Shown here piece after piece: positions 52,057 to 61,178 of a DNA stretch of 64,000 nt (position 1 is its first letter; every line of letters starts with the position of its first letter). The stretch covers positions 248,001 through 312,000 of the forward strand of contig NZ_BBYK01000039.1 of the NCBI RefSeq assembly GCF_001570365.1, given 5' to 3'. A program made the position numbers and the translations under genes. Origin of the DNA: Microtetraspora fusca (GTDB taxonomy: Bacteria > Actinomycetota > Actinomycetes > Streptosporangiales > Streptosporangiaceae). Below the pieces are notes generated by a model. That model did not search any database. It saw only the letters and a program-made list of their open reading frames with translations, and was not told where the DNA came from.

Positions 52057-52995
52057 CTACGCCTCGGTGACCGCCGCCCCGCGGTGGGCCATCTCGCGGG
52101 CGGCCTCCTTGTACGCCAGGGCGCCACTCGAACCGGGATCATAGGTGATGACCGACTGGCTGTAGCTGGGCGCCTCGGAGACGCGGACGCTTCTCGGGAT
52201 GACCGACTTGAGCACGGTGTCCCCGAAGTGGGACCGCACTTCCTCAGCCACCTGGGAAGCCAGCCGGGTGCGGCCGTCGTACATGGTCAACAGGATCGTG
52301 GAGACGGTCAGCTCCTGGTTCAGGTGGACCCGCACCAGTTCGACGTTCTGCAACAACTGGGTGAGCCCTTCAAGCGCGTAGTACTCGCACTGGATGGGGA
52401 TCAGGACCTCCTGCGCCGCCGCCATGGCGTTCACCGTGAGTAGCCCGAGCGACGGCGGGCAGTCGATCAAAATGTAGTCCAGCTCCATGGAGTCGAAAGC
52501 GTTCAATGCCCGCTTCAGCCGGGTCTCCCGGCCCACCATGGGGACAAGCTCGATCTCGGCACCCGCGAGATCAAGCGTTGCCGGCGCGCAGTACAGGTTG
52601 GGCATCTCCGGGACCGGCTTCACAATCGACTCCAACGGCAGATTGTCCACCAGCACCTGATAAACAGACGGCACGCCCGACCGGTGTTCCGTCGCCAACG
52701 CCGTCGACGCGTTGCCCTGCGGGTCAAGGTCGACCACCAGGACCCGCTGCCCGTGCATCGACAGCGCCGCAGCCAGATTGACGGTGGTCGTGGTCTTCCC
52801 GACGCCGCCCTTCTGGTTCGCCACGGTCATCACCCGACACTTCGGGGGGCGGGGCCACGCCTCCTCGTCCCGCGTGGAGTATCCAATCGAAGGCGTGGCC
52901 GCCGGAGCGGCCGTCGCTGTTTCACGTGAAACCACAGAGCTCAGTGCCTCTCGTACCAGCGGCGAATCGCCGGGAGTAAGGGGGGTCTGGGACAC
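52057..52995 (-). CDS. parA: Chromosome partitioning ATPase ParA
   Basis: A 312-residue Walker-type ATPase that binds DNA non-specifically and moves ParB-parS complexes. The deviant Walker A is NQKGGVGKTTTTVNLA, Walker A' VLVVDLDPQGNAST, and Walker B YILIDCPPSLGLLTVNA. An N-terminal extension of about 55 residues precedes the ATPase core and is usual in actinobacteria. Inside it a parS site encodes VSRET. GTG 52995 has AAAGGG upstream; there is no in-frame start codon just before it. Stop is 120 bases ahead of parB. Confidence 0.96.
   Translation of the reverse strand: MSQTPLTPGDSPLVREALSSVVSRETATAAPAATPSIGYSTRDEEAWPRPPKCRVMTVANQKGGVGKTTTTVNLAAALSMHGQRVLVVDLDPQGNASTALATEHRSGVPSVYQVLVDNLPLESIVKPVPEMPNLYCAPATLDLAGAEIELVPMVGRETRLKRALNAFDSMELDYILIDCPPSLGLLTVNAMAAAQEVLIPIQCEYYALEGLTQLLQNVELVRVHLNQELTVSTILLTMYDGRTRLASQVAEEVRSHFGDTVLKSVIPRSVRVSEAPSYSQSVITYDPGSSGALAYKEAAREMAHRGAAVTEA
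52918..52933. other. parS site inside the parA coding sequence (15/16)
   Basis: TGTTTCACGTGAAACC matches parS at 15 of 16 positions and is translated on the minus strand as part of VVSRETA in the ParA N-terminal extension. Confidence 0.92.
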
Positions 52996-53135
52996 GGTCG
53001 TCGCCCTTTCACCCTGCGAAACAGAGATAAAAGGCCAGCCGACCCCCGATGGCCGACCTACCGACGCGATCTCCAAGGGTACGGGGATGTGATTCTCCGG
53101 CCAACCCAGGCCCCCAGCCGCACCCGCCACGACCT

Positions 53136-53825
53136 TCACCTCTTCCGTCGGTGCCGCGTGCCCTTTCCACTCAGCACCGGGGACCGGCCCGCGACAACGC
53201 GAACGAGAGTGGTGGGCGGCTCGACCTTACCGCGCCCAACCGTAACAAGCTCGGCAGTACGCGCCCCGTACGCCTTGAGTTGCGGCCCGGCCGCCTCGAG
53301 TTCCTCGGCCGCGCGCTCGCCCTTCATGGCGAGTAGTTCGCCGCCTTCCTCAAGAAGAGGCATGGACCACGCAAGCAGACGGTCAAGCGGCGCCACCGCC
53401 CGCGCTGTGGCGATGTCGAACGTGCGCTTGCGCGCCAGCTCCTCGGCACGACCGCGCAGCACTTCGACGTTGTCCAGCTCCAACGCCGCCACGCACTCCC
53501 CCAGGAAGTTCGTACGGCGCAGCAGCGGTTCGAGCAACGTCACCGTGATGTCGGGGCGGACGATCGCCAGGACGAGTCCGGGCAGACCGGCGCCGGAACC
53601 GATGTCCACCAGCCGGGTGCCCTCGGGCACCGCCTCCGCCACCACCGCGCAGTTGAGCAGATGGCGATCCCAGATCCGGGGAACCTCGCGTGGCCCGATC
53701 AGTCCGCGTACCACTCCGGGGCCCGCGAGCAGCTTCGCGAACGCCTCGGCCCTGCCCAACGCCTCACCGGTGAACACCTCATGCGCCGCCACGGGCGTCT
53801 CGGGCAGTTCGTTGCTTTCCGTCAT
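53136..53825 (-). CDS. rsmG: 16S rRNA (guanine527-N7)-methyltransferase
   Basis: A 229-residue SAM-dependent methyltransferase (also called GidB) that modifies G527 of 16S rRNA; loss gives low-level streptomycin resistance. The SAM motif is LVDIGSGAGLPGLVLAIVRP, preceded by PREVPRIWDRHLLNCAVVAE, and followed by VTLLEPLLRRTNFL and DIATARAVAPLDRLL. Start at ATG 53825; the GTG directly before (53828) is equally possible. Its place between jag and parA is standard in actinobacteria. Confidence 0.96.
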   Translation of the reverse strand: MTESNELPETPVAAHEVFTGEALGRAEAFAKLLAGPGVVRGLIGPREVPRIWDRHLLNCAVVAEAVPEGTRLVDIGSGAGLPGLVLAIVRPDITVTLLEPLLRRTNFLGECVAALELDNVEVLRGRAEELARKRTFDIATARAVAPLDRLLAWSMPLLEEGGELLAMKGERAAEELEAAGPQLKAYGARTAELVTVGRGKVEPPTTLVRVVAGRSPVLSGKGTRHRRKR

Positions 53826-53966
53826 CACTCACTCATCTATGGATGCTCTCGGGGTAAGGGTAGCCGCCCCGCTCCGGCCGGAGCCGCACGGTCGCCCCCG
53901 TTCCCCGTCCATCGGCCTCGCGAACTGTTCCGGTATGTCCGCCGCGCTCCCCCAGCGGGTACGGAA

Positions 53967-53999
53967 AAGGCCGCCGACCCTCGGAGGATCGGCGGCCTT
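53967..53999 (-). terminator. Terminator between jag and rsmG
   Basis: AAGGCCGCCGA and TCGGCGGCCTT form a perfect 11-bp stem with an 11-base loop, 17 bases after the jag stop on the minus strand; AAAA on the plus strand gives a short U-run at its minus-strand end. Confidence 0.85.
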
Positions 54000-54015
54000 C
54001 GGGACGAAAGCGCGA

Positions 54016-54510
54016 CTACGCGGGAAGTACGACGACGAAACGCCGGGGCTCCTCGCCCTCGGATTCGCTGCGCAGCCCGGCCGCGGCGACCGCGTCGTGC
54101 ACGATCTTCCGCTCGAACGGCGTCATCGCCTGGAGCGCCTTGGGCTCTCCACTGCGCTTCACGTCGTCGGCAGCAGCGGCGCCGATCTTGGTCAGCTCGG
54201 CCCTGCGGCGCTCCCGATAGCCGCCGATGTCGAGCATGAGCCGGGACCGCTCGCCGGTCTGGCGGTGTACGGCGAGCCGGGTGAGCTCCTGCAGCGCCTC
54301 CAGCACCTCGCCGCCGGGGCCGACCAGGTCGCTGCCCTTGATGCCGACGACCGACACGATCGCGCGGTCGCCCTCGACGTCCATGTCGATGTCGCCGTCG
54401 ATGTCGGCGATGTCCAACAGGCCCTCGACGTAGTCGGCCGCGATCTCACCTTCCTGTTCCAGGGCGGCGACGTCGGGAGCAGGCTTGACGCTCTCCTCGG
54501 CTTCGGTCAC
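54016..54510 (-). CDS. jag: Jag/KhpB-type KH-R3H RNA-binding protein
   Basis: A 164-residue RNA-binding protein. A KH-like domain covers ~20-95 with the loop VGIKGSDLVGPGGEVLEALQELTRLA, and an R3H domain ends the protein (MTPFERKIVHDAVAAAGLRSESEGEEPRRFVV), where the Arg and His spacing fits R3H. No N-terminal Jag domain is present, which is usual in actinobacteria. GTG 54510 lies 18 bases after the yidC stop. In this cluster it is thought to couple RNA binding to membrane insertion or cell-wall control; that role is not shown by the sequence. Confidence 0.93.
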   Translation of the reverse strand: MTEAEESVKPAPDVAALEQEGEIAADYVEGLLDIADIDGDIDMDVEGDRAIVSVVGIKGSDLVGPGGEVLEALQELTRLAVHRQTGERSRLMLDIGGYRERRRAELTKIGAAAADDVKRSGEPKALQAMTPFERKIVHDAVAAAGLRSESEGEEPRRFVVVLPA

Positions 54511-54528
54511 GTCCGGTCTCTCCTTCTC

Positions 54529-55485
54529 CTACGACTTCTTGCTGCCGGTCCGCTTGCTGCGCGGCTGCCGCGACGGCTGCTGACGGACGATCTTAGGTTC
54601 CGGCGGCGCCGGAGGGGTCGACGTGGCGGCCGCCTTCGGCTTGCCGAGTATCTTCCCGAAGACGCCGTTGGAAGGCGGCGGCGTCGTGACGTTGCCCTTC
54701 TCGTCCACGACCGGCATGGGGTGCCGGCTGTAGAACCAGTGCTGCTGGCTGAGCGTCCACAGGTTGGTGGTGACCCAGTAGAGGATCAGACCAAGCTGGA
54801 AGTTGAGGCTGAAGATGGCGAACAGCGGCGAGATGTACATCAGGATCTTCTGCTGCTGCGCCATGGGGTTGTCGACCATCTGCTGCATCGACCGCTTCGT
54901 GCTCTGGCGAACCGTGAGGAACGTGGTGAGCGAGCTGATCGCGACGAAACAGGCGAGGACGATCTTCGTCATGAGCGGGTCGGCGCCGAATGCCGTGATG
55001 TCGGCGCTGCTCGTGAAGAACGTGGCGGGAAGCGGCGCCCCGAGAACGTGCGCGTGCCGCGCGCTGTCCACGAGCTCCTGGGTCATGCCGAACTTCGCCT
55101 TGTCCTCGGCGATCGCCCGGAGCACCGTGAACATGGAGATGAAGATCGGGAACTGCGCCACGATGGGCAGACATCCACCCAGCGGGTTGGCACCCGCTTC
55201 CTGGTAGACGCGCATGACCTCCTGGTTCATGCGCTGCTTGTCGTTCTTGTACCGCTTGCGCAGCTCCTGCACCTTGGGAGCGAGCTCCTGCATCTTCCTC
55301 GATGAGCGCATCTGCTTGAGGAAGAGAGGGAAGATGAGCATCCGCATCAGCACGGTCAGCGTGATGATGGTCAGCGCCCAGGTCAGTCCGCTGTCCGGGG
55401 AGAGGAAAGTGCTGTAACCGGCGTGGATATGGGTGATCACCCATGCCACGGCGGTATACAGCCAATTGAGGAATGACAGCTCCAC
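54529..55485 (-). CDS. yidC: Membrane protein insertase YidC/OxaI
   Basis: A 318-residue Oxa1-family insertase of the Gram-positive type, with five hydrophobic helices and no large periplasmic domain. Landmarks: STFLSPDSGLTWALTIITLTVLMRMLIFPLFLKQMRSSRKMQEL with the groove Arg, PLGGCLPIVAQFPIFISMF, and FQLGLILYWVTTNLWTLSQQ. The C-terminal tail is basic (PSRQPRSKRTGSKKS) and may contact ribosomes. No lipobox is visible. GTG 55485; the yidD stop lies 4 bases upstream. Confidence 0.96.
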   Translation of the reverse strand: MELSFLNWLYTAVAWVITHIHAGYSTFLSPDSGLTWALTIITLTVLMRMLIFPLFLKQMRSSRKMQELAPKVQELRKRYKNDKQRMNQEVMRVYQEAGANPLGGCLPIVAQFPIFISMFTVLRAIAEDKAKFGMTQELVDSARHAHVLGAPLPATFFTSSADITAFGADPLMTKIVLACFVAISSLTTFLTVRQSTKRSMQQMVDNPMAQQQKILMYISPLFAIFSLNFQLGLILYWVTTNLWTLSQQHWFYSRHPMPVVDEKGNVTTPPPSNGVFGKILGKPKAAATSTPPAPPEPKIVRQQPSRQPRSKRTGSKKS

Positions 55486-55489
55486 CGAG

Positions 55490-55798
55490 CTAGCTCCCTT
55501 GCGTTGTGTCGTGAGACCGGCCTCGGGGTGGGGGCACCGGGTCGTAACCTCCGGGATGGAACGGGTGGCAACGCCCGATGCGCCTTATGGTCAGCCACGA
55601 TCCGCGTACCGCTCCGTGTACGGCGATGGCCTCCATACCGTAGGCGCTGCAGGACGGCTCGAATCGGCAGCGCGGCCCGAGCGCCGGGCTGATGAACGCC
55701 CGGTAGAACCTGATCGGGACGAGCAGCACTCGCGCGGCCAGCGTGGGTCGCGCGTCATCGGCGACCGCTCGCCCGGGACTCGACTGCTCGACTGTCAT
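55490..55798 (-). CDS. yidD: Membrane protein insertion efficiency factor YidD
   Basis: A 102-residue protein with the YidD/DUF37 pattern: [32 protein letters not shown] and [13 protein letters not shown], including the three conserved cysteines. It assists YidC-mediated insertion at the membrane. The start overlaps the rnpA stop by four bases (ATGA), and yidC begins 4 bases downstream, so rnpA-yidD-yidC-jag form one operon. Confidence 0.95.
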   Translation of the reverse strand: MTVEQSSPGRAVADDARPTLAARVLLVPIRFYRAFISPALGPRCRFEPSCSAYGMEAIAVHGAVRGSWLTIRRIGRCHPFHPGGYDPVPPPRGRSHDTTQGS

Positions 55799-56172
55799 GA
55801 CCGTCCATCCGTAAGGGTCCGCGACGCGGACCCCCGCCGCCGGAGTAAACGATCGAGCGCGATGTCGAGTTCGGCGGCCAGGTGCTCGCTCCGCGCGGAC
55901 GCGGCAGCAGGGTTGGCGCGTACCACAAGCAGGCTACCTCGCGGAAGCCGGTGGAGTCGGGCCTGCATCAGGTGTCTGAGCCTGCGCTTTACCCGGTTTC
56001 TGGTCACGGCGTCGCCGACGGCCTTGCTCACGACGAAGCCCACCAACGGCTGCCCCTCGCTGTCGCGTACGTTCAGGTGAGCGACCAGGGTGGGGCGCCC
56101 GGCGCGTTGCCCGCGCCGGATCGCGTCAGCGAACTCATCACCGCGTCGCATCCGGGACGCGGACGGCAGCAC
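55795..56172 (-). CDS. rnpA: Ribonuclease P protein component
   Basis: A 125-residue basic protein that binds the RNase P RNA for tRNA 5' processing. Family marks: [48 protein letters not shown] (the RNR motif) and [16 protein letters not shown] start. 69 bases after rpmH in the usual order, and it overlaps yidD. Confidence 0.96.
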   Translation of the reverse strand: MLPSASRMRRGDEFADAIRRGQRAGRPTLVAHLNVRDSEGQPLVGFVVSKAVGDAVTRNRVKRRLRHLMQARLHRLPRGSLLVVRANPAAASARSEHLAAELDIALDRLLRRRGSASRTLTDGRS

Positions 56173-56241
56173 CGAAACTTCCTCGACCTACGACTATCGC
56201 CCGCCGGCAGTTACGACGGCGGGCGACGACGGTTTCGCTCG

Positions 56242-56379
56242 TCAGACGGTCAGCTCGGCGCGGCCCTTGCGACGGCGGGCAGCCAGGATGGCACGGCCGG
56301 CACGCGTGCGCATACGCAGCCGGAAGCCGTGGGTCTTGGCGCGACGACGGTTGTTTGGCTGGTAAGTACGCTTGCTCAC
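56242..56379 (-). CDS. rpmH: 50S ribosomal protein L34
   Basis: A 45-residue, very basic ribosomal protein ([20 protein letters not shown], then [18 protein letters not shown]). GTG 56379 has GGAG 8 bases upstream. First gene of the leftward origin-side operon; divergent from dnaA with 484 bp between. Confidence 0.97.
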   Translation of the reverse strand: MSKRTYQPNNRRRAKTHGFRLRMRTRAGRAILAARRRKGRAELTV

Positions 56380-56863
56380 GAGTGGACTCCAGGGATCAGG
56401 TTCACCCGCAGGAGCGCGGGCGCGCAACATTCCAAAGGATGCGGCTCGCCAGTGCGTGGACATGCGAAATAGCCGTCGCGTGACCAGCCGACCTCCACAC
56501 GTTAGGGGGCGATCCTGCCACAGGTCAAACCGGGACGCGATCAAGGTGTGGCACTCTCCCCTCAGCGAGGGGGTTTTTCCCCAGGTGCCATATCGCCCAC
56601 ACGAGCCGCCCACAGCTACCAGTAGGCTGTGGACAACGTCTTGAACCCAGGTCGCGCACACCACTACTGTCAACCCTCCGGACCCTCCTCCATCGAACGT
56701 GGATGCGCCCGGGACCTGTGCGACGGCCTGTGCATAACGTGTGGATCCTTCTGTGGATCACGTATCGGGGGCTGGCCCCGCCGGGGAGCCTCCGGCCGGG
56801 ATCGGCGTGGAAGAACAGATCGCGGCAATACGCGGGCGCCGCGCAAGGGAGGAGTGCCGGACC
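56380..56863. promoter_or_regulatory. rpmH/dnaA divergent regulatory region with DnaA boxes
   Basis: 484 bp with no credible gene. DnaA boxes are TGTGGACAA (56628-56636), TGTGCATAA (56729-56737), TGTGGATCC (56740-56748) and TGTGGATCA (56752-56760), consistent with autoregulation of dnaA. The rpmH promoter must lie in the left half. AAGGGAGGAG (56846-56855) is the dnaA ribosome-binding site. Confidence 0.75.
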
Positions 56864-58393
56864 ATGGAGGCCGACGACCTCAACGAGGTGTGGGCTCGCG
56901 CGCTTGGGACCCTTCTCGATGAGGGCGTTTCAGGACAACAGCGCGCGTTCCTCCAGATGACCCAGCCGTCCGGGCTCATCAACGACACCATTCTCCTCGC
57001 CGCGCCGAACGACTTCGCCAAGGAAGTCATCGAGGTACGGCTCCGCCCGCTGATCGCGCACGCCCTCTCGCAGGAGTTCGGCCGGCCGATGCGCATCGCG
57101 GTGATGGTCGACCCGCACGAGGCCGGCGGGGGCGACAGCCGTAAGCACGACACCTTCTCCCCGTCGCCGTCCTTTCCGCAGCGGGGGCCGGGGCCGCAGT
57201 CCCGCCCCGCCGCGGCGCCGCCGCCCGACTATCCACAGGAGCGCGCACAGGAGCCGCAGAACGGGGTCGCCCCTCCTCCGGAGCCGCTCGACCAGGGGGG
57301 CGCGGAGCCGCCGCAGAACAGGTGGGACAGCCGCGGCGGCCGCACCGCCGGTGAGCCGGCCAGGCTGAACGCCAAGTACACCTTCGAGACGTTCGTCATC
57401 GGTGCGAGCAACCGGTTCGCGCACGCCGCCGCGGTCGCGGTCGCCGAGGCGCCGGCCAAGGCGTACAACCCGCTGTTCATCTACGGCGACTCCGGGCTGG
57501 GCAAGACGCACCTGCTGCACGCGATCGGCCACTACGCACAGAGCCTGTACGACGGCGCGCGGGTCAGATACGTGAGCTCGGAGGAGTTCACCAACGACTT
57601 CATCAACTCCATCCGCGACCACAAGGCGGACGGGTTCCGTGCCCGCTACCGCGCTGTGGACATCCTGCTCGTGGACGACATCCAGTTCCTCGAGGGCAAG
57701 GAGCAGACGCAGGAGGAGTTCTTCCACACCTTCAACACGCTCCACAACGCGAGCAAGCAGATCGTGATCTCCAGCGACCGGGCGCCCAAGCAGCTCGTCA
57801 CCCTGGAGGACCGGCTGCGCAACCGCTTTGAGTGGGGACTGATCACGGACGTCCAGCCGCCCGAGCTGGAGACGCGGATCGCGATCCTGCGCAAGAAGGC
57901 GATCCAGGAGGGCCTGGCGGCGCCGCCCGACGTGCTGGAGTACATCGCCAGCCGGATCGCGACCAACATCCGCGAGCTTGAGGGCGCCCTGATCCGGGTC
58001 ACCGCGTTCGCCAGCCTGAATCGGCAGTCTGTGGACATCAAGCTGACCGAGATCGTGTTGAAGGACCTGATCAGCGAGGACTCCACGCCGGAGATCACCA
58101 TCTCGCTCATCATGTCCACAACCGCCGAATATTTCGGCGTCTCCCTCGACGACGTCTGCGGCAGCTCGCGCTCGCGCGCCCTGGTGACGGCCCGCCAGAT
58201 CGCCATGTACCTCGCCCGCGAGCTCACCGACCTGTCCCTGCCGAAGATCGGTCAGCAGTTCGGCGGCCGGGACCACACCACGGTCATGCACGCCGAACGC
58301 AAAATCAGGTCGCTGATGGCCGAGCGTCGGTCGATGTACAACCAGGTCAACGAGCTGACGACCCGGATCAAGCAGCGCGCACGCAACGCGTGA
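56864..58393 (+). CDS. dnaA: Chromosomal replication initiator DnaA
   Basis: A 509-residue AAA+ initiator. Domain I is residues ~1-80 ([27 protein letters not shown]), domain II a Pro/Gln/Gly-rich linker (~90-165). Domain III has Walker [11 protein letters not shown] (208-217), Walker [15 protein letters not shown] and the arginine finger region [13 protein letters not shown]. Domain IV, the box-binding part, includes [14 protein letters not shown] and [19 protein letters not shown] 56864 has GGGAGGAG upstream; a longer frame from 56741 has no site and overlaps DnaA boxes. It binds the TTATCCACA-type boxes of oriC directly downstream. Confidence 0.98.
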   Translation: MEADDLNEVWARALGTLLDEGVSGQQRAFLQMTQPSGLINDTILLAAPNDFAKEVIEVRLRPLIAHALSQEFGRPMRIAVMVDPHEAGGGDSRKHDTFSPSPSFPQRGPGPQSRPAAAPPPDYPQERAQEPQNGVAPPPEPLDQGGAEPPQNRWDSRGGRTAGEPARLNAKYTFETFVIGASNRFAHAAAVAVAEAPAKAYNPLFIYGDSGLGKTHLLHAIGHYAQSLYDGARVRYVSSEEFTNDFINSIRDHKADGFRARYRAVDILLVDDIQFLEGKEQTQEEFFHTFNTLHNASKQIVISSDRAPKQLVTLEDRLRNRFEWGLITDVQPPELETRIAILRKKAIQEGLAAPPDVLEYIASRIATNIRELEGALIRVTAFASLNRQSVDIKLTEIVLKDLISEDSTPEITISLIMSTTAEYFGVSLDDVCGSSRSRALVTARQIAMYLARELTDLSLPKIGQQFGGRDHTTVMHAERKIRSLMAERRSMYNQVNELTTRIKQRARNA

Positions 58394-58914
58394 TGCACAG
58401 GCTGTGGATAACTCTGTGGATCGACGTCCGCTGACGTCTGCCCTGCTCACCCGATAACCCCGCCATCCGGGGGAGAATCCCGCCCACACCCTGGGGACGA
58501 GTCTGTGGACAACCTGGGGATTTCTCGTGGATAGCTTGGGGACGCCCTGTGCGTAGTGGAAAGATGTCCGCCTGAGGAGTGCTTTTACCCAGTGGATAAC
58601 CGGTGGAAACCTCGTGGATAACCGGTGGACAGAGACCCCGTCTTCTGGGGACGGCCTGTGGGGAACGTACGGACATCCCCAGCCGATCCCCGGTAATCCA
58701 CTGGTCCTCCACACCCGCCAGTGGATGAATAATGGGCTCTGACCTGCGGTGGGACGTGATTTCCACAGTATCCACCGCCCCTATGACGATGACGTTTAGC
58801 TCTCTCTACTGAAGAACTCAAGAGCCATAGAGGGTTCTCGAGGCTCCAAGGTGCGGGAGAGTGAACACTTGCAACAATGCTCAATCAGCGATACCCAGGA
58901 GGCTGATCCACGTG
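58394..58914. other. oriC: Chromosomal origin oriC
   Basis: 521 bp between dnaA and dnaN without a gene. DnaA boxes in one orientation: TGTGGATAA at 58403, TGTGGATCG at 58415, TGTGGACAA at 58504, CGTGGATAG at 58526, AGTGGATAA at 58591, CGTGGATAA at 58613, GGTGGACAG at 58624; opposite orientation: TAATCCACT at 58694. Several weaker ones lie between and beyond them. The right end (about 58755-58840) is relatively AT-rich and is the probable unwinding element. The dnaN ribosome-binding site AGGAGG is at 58897. Confidence 0.95.
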
Positions 58915-60051
58915 ATGTTCCGGATCGACCGCGACGTACTCGCCGAGGCCGTCGCGTGGACGGCACGCAGCCTTCCGGCGCGGCCGTCCGTGCCGGTGCT
59001 GGCGGGCATGCGCCTAGAGGTCACCGACGACCAGCAGTTGAAGCTCTCCGGCTTCGACTACGAGGTCTCGGCCGAGGTGACCCTCGAACCGCAGACCGGC
59101 GAGCCCGGCGTCGTCCTCGTCTCCGGCAAGCTCCTCGCCGAAATCACTCGGGCGCTTCCTGCACAGCCTGTGGATTTCGTGGTGGACGGAGCCAAGGCAG
59201 TGGTCACGTGCGGCAGCGCACGGTTCACCCTGCTGACGATGCCGGTCGAGGACTACCCGTCCCTGCCGTCCATGCCGCCGGCCGCGGGGCGGATCGGCAG
59301 CGACGTCTTCGCGGGAGCGGTCGGCCAGGTCGCCGTGGCCGCGGGCAAGGACGACACCCTCCCGATGCTCACCGGCGTCCGGATGGAGATCGAGGGCGAC
59401 ACGGTGACGCTCGCCGCCACCGACCGCTACCGCCTCGCCGTACGCGAGCTGAAGTGGCACCCGGAGCAGCCCGACTTCCAGGCGATCGCGATGGTGCCGG
59501 GCCGTACGCTCGCGGACACGGCCAAGGCGCTGGGCGGCACCGGGGCCGAGGTGGAGATCGCGCTGAGCTCGGTCGGAGGCACCGGCGAGGGCATGATCGG
59601 CTTCTCCAGCGCGGGCAGGCGGACCACCACGCGGCTGCTCGACCCCGAGTTCCCGAAGTACCGCTCGCTGCTGCCGACGGAGTTCTCCGCGCGGGCCGAC
59701 ATCGCCACCGCGTCGTTCGTCGAGGCGGTCAAGCGCGTCGCGCTGGTCGCCGAGCGCAACACTCCGGTACGGCTGGCCTTCCGCGGCGACGAGGTCGTCC
59801 TGGAGGCGGGCAGCGGCGACGAGGCGCAGGCGGTCGAGGTCCTGCCGGTCGAGTTCGACGGCGACGACATCAACATCGCGTTCAACCACCAGTTCCTGCT
59901 GGAGGGCCTCGGCGCGATCGACTCCGACGTCGCCCGCCTGCAGTTCACCACCGCGACGAAGCCCGCCATCCTCACCGGCGGCAAGCCTGTGGACGAAGGC
60001 GCGACCCCGGATTATCGCTACCTGATCATGCCGATCCGCCTGTCGAGCTGA
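58915..60051 (+). CDS. dnaN: DNA polymerase III beta sliding clamp
   Basis: A 378-residue ring-forming clamp that tethers the replicative polymerase. Sequence landmarks of its three similar domains: FRIDRDVLAEAVAWTARSLPARPSVPVLAG, the middle TLPMLTGVRMEIEGDTVTLAATDRYRLAVRE, and the C-terminal VFEAV-type VEAVKRVALVAERNTPVRLAF with the closing YRYLIMPIRL. AGGAGG at 58897 serves either GTG 58912 or ATG 58915; the spacing favours the GTG slightly. Downstream of oriC in the standard order. Confidence 0.97.
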   Translation: MFRIDRDVLAEAVAWTARSLPARPSVPVLAGMRLEVTDDQQLKLSGFDYEVSAEVTLEPQTGEPGVVLVSGKLLAEITRALPAQPVDFVVDGAKAVVTCGSARFTLLTMPVEDYPSLPSMPPAAGRIGSDVFAGAVGQVAVAAGKDDTLPMLTGVRMEIEGDTVTLAATDRYRLAVRELKWHPEQPDFQAIAMVPGRTLADTAKALGGTGAEVEIALSSVGGTGEGMIGFSSAGRRTTTRLLDPEFPKYRSLLPTEFSARADIATASFVEAVKRVALVAERNTPVRLAFRGDEVVLEAGSGDEAQAVEVLPVEFDGDDINIAFNHQFLLEGLGAIDSDVARLQFTTATKPAILTGGKPVDEGATPDYRYLIMPIRLSS

Positions 60052-60139
60052 CCCGGGGGCGTACGATCTCCCGGGCGTGGAGGTCGTATGTCCGGGTACG
60101 GCGTCCTTGTGGATGTTCGACCCTGAGGGGGGTTGCTCT

Positions 60140-61084
60140 ATGCAGATCGGCATGATCGGGCTCGGCAAGATGGGCGGCAACATGGCCGAGCGGCTTCGCC
60201 GCGGCGGCCACGACGTCGTCGGATATGACCGGGACCCGGAGCTCAGCGACGTCGGCAGCCTCAAGGAGCTGGTCGACCGCCTGGAGGCTCCCCGTGCCGT
60301 CTGGGTCATGGTGCCGGCCGGTGAGCCGACCCACAGCACGATCCGGCTGCTGCGCGAGATGCTCTCTCCCGGCGACATCGTGATCGACGGCGGCAACTCC
60401 CACTATGTGGACGACCAGAAGCACGGCGCCGACCTCGCCACCAGGGGGGTCGGCTTCGTCGACGTCGGCGTCAGCGGCGGCGTGTGGGGGCTGGAGAACG
60501 GCTACGCCCTGATGGTCGGCGGCACGGCCGAGGACGTCGCGCGGCTGCGGCCGGTCTTCGAGACGCTCAAGCCCGAGGGCGAGGACGGCTTCGTCCACGC
60601 CGGTCGGGTCGGCGCCGGGCACTTCGCCAAGATGGTCCACAACGGCATCGAGTACGGCATGATGCAGGCCTTCGCCGAAGGCTGGGAGCTGCTCGAGGCC
60701 TCCGACATCGTCACGGACGTCCACGGGTCGTTCAAGAGCTGGCGGCAGGGCACGGTCATCCGTTCCTGGCTGCTCGACCTGCTGGTCCGCGCGCTGGACC
60801 AGGACCCGGGTCTCGCCGACATCAAGGGGTACGCCCAGGACTCGGGCGAGGGCCGCTGGACGGTCCAGGCGGCGGTGGACCACGCGGTGCCGCTGCCGGT
60901 CATCACGGCCGCGCTGTACGCGCGGTTCGCGTCCCGGCAGGAGGACTCCCCCGCGATGAAGATGGTCGCCGCGCTGCGCAACCAGTTCGGCGGGCACGCG
61001 GTCACCGCGCAGGAGGGGCAGACCGGCATGGGCGCGGACGCTCCCGGCGCCGACGTGACCCCGCCGGTGGAGGTCCAGCGCTGA
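60140..61084 (+). CDS. gnd: 6-phosphogluconate dehydrogenase, short decarboxylating form
   Basis: A 314-residue enzyme of the pentose phosphate pathway, oxidising and decarboxylating 6-phosphogluconate to ribulose 5-phosphate. The Rossmann motif is MIGLGKMGGNMAERLRRGGHDVVGYDR, the substrate loop DGGNSHYVDDQKH, and the catalytic Lys lies in GAGHFAKMVHNGIEYGMMQ. It is the short (about 300-residue) type, which often prefers NAD, rather than the 470-residue type. ATG 60140 follows GAGGGGGG. Its place between dnaN and recF is a common actinobacterial insertion. Confidence 0.95.
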   Translation: MQIGMIGLGKMGGNMAERLRRGGHDVVGYDRDPELSDVGSLKELVDRLEAPRAVWVMVPAGEPTHSTIRLLREMLSPGDIVIDGGNSHYVDDQKHGADLATRGVGFVDVGVSGGVWGLENGYALMVGGTAEDVARLRPVFETLKPEGEDGFVHAGRVGAGHFAKMVHNGIEYGMMQAFAEGWELLEASDIVTDVHGSFKSWRQGTVIRSWLLDLLVRALDQDPGLADIKGYAQDSGEGRWTVQAAVDHAVPLPVITAALYARFASRQEDSPAMKMVAALRNQFGGHAVTAQEGQTGMGADAPGADVTPPVEVQR

Positions 61085-61093
61085 TCCACAGGC

Positions 61094-61102
61094 TGTGGAC
61101 AA
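61094..61102. other. DnaA box between gnd and recF
   Basis: TGTGGACAA, preceded by the inverted ATCCACAG, forms a small palindrome just after the gnd stop. It is a perfect match to the high-GC actinomycete DnaA box. Confidence 0.6.
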
Positions 61103-61166
61103 CCGGCGCGGCCGAGGCGTGACAGGGGCGAGGTTCATCGCCCCGCGGGCGGTCGCCGGCAGGGAC

Positions 61167-61172
61167 TAGCCT
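61167..61172 (+). promoter_or_regulatory. -10 element for a probably leaderless recF transcript
   Basis: TAGCCT ends 6 bases before the GTG start of recF and no ribosome-binding site intervenes, suggesting leaderless initiation. Confidence 0.45.
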
Positions 61173-61178
61173 TTCGGG

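Noticed and set aside
56741-56863. Longer N-terminus for DnaA
   Set aside because: It overlaps DnaA boxes, has no ribosome-binding site, and the family starts at the ATG after GGGAGGAG.
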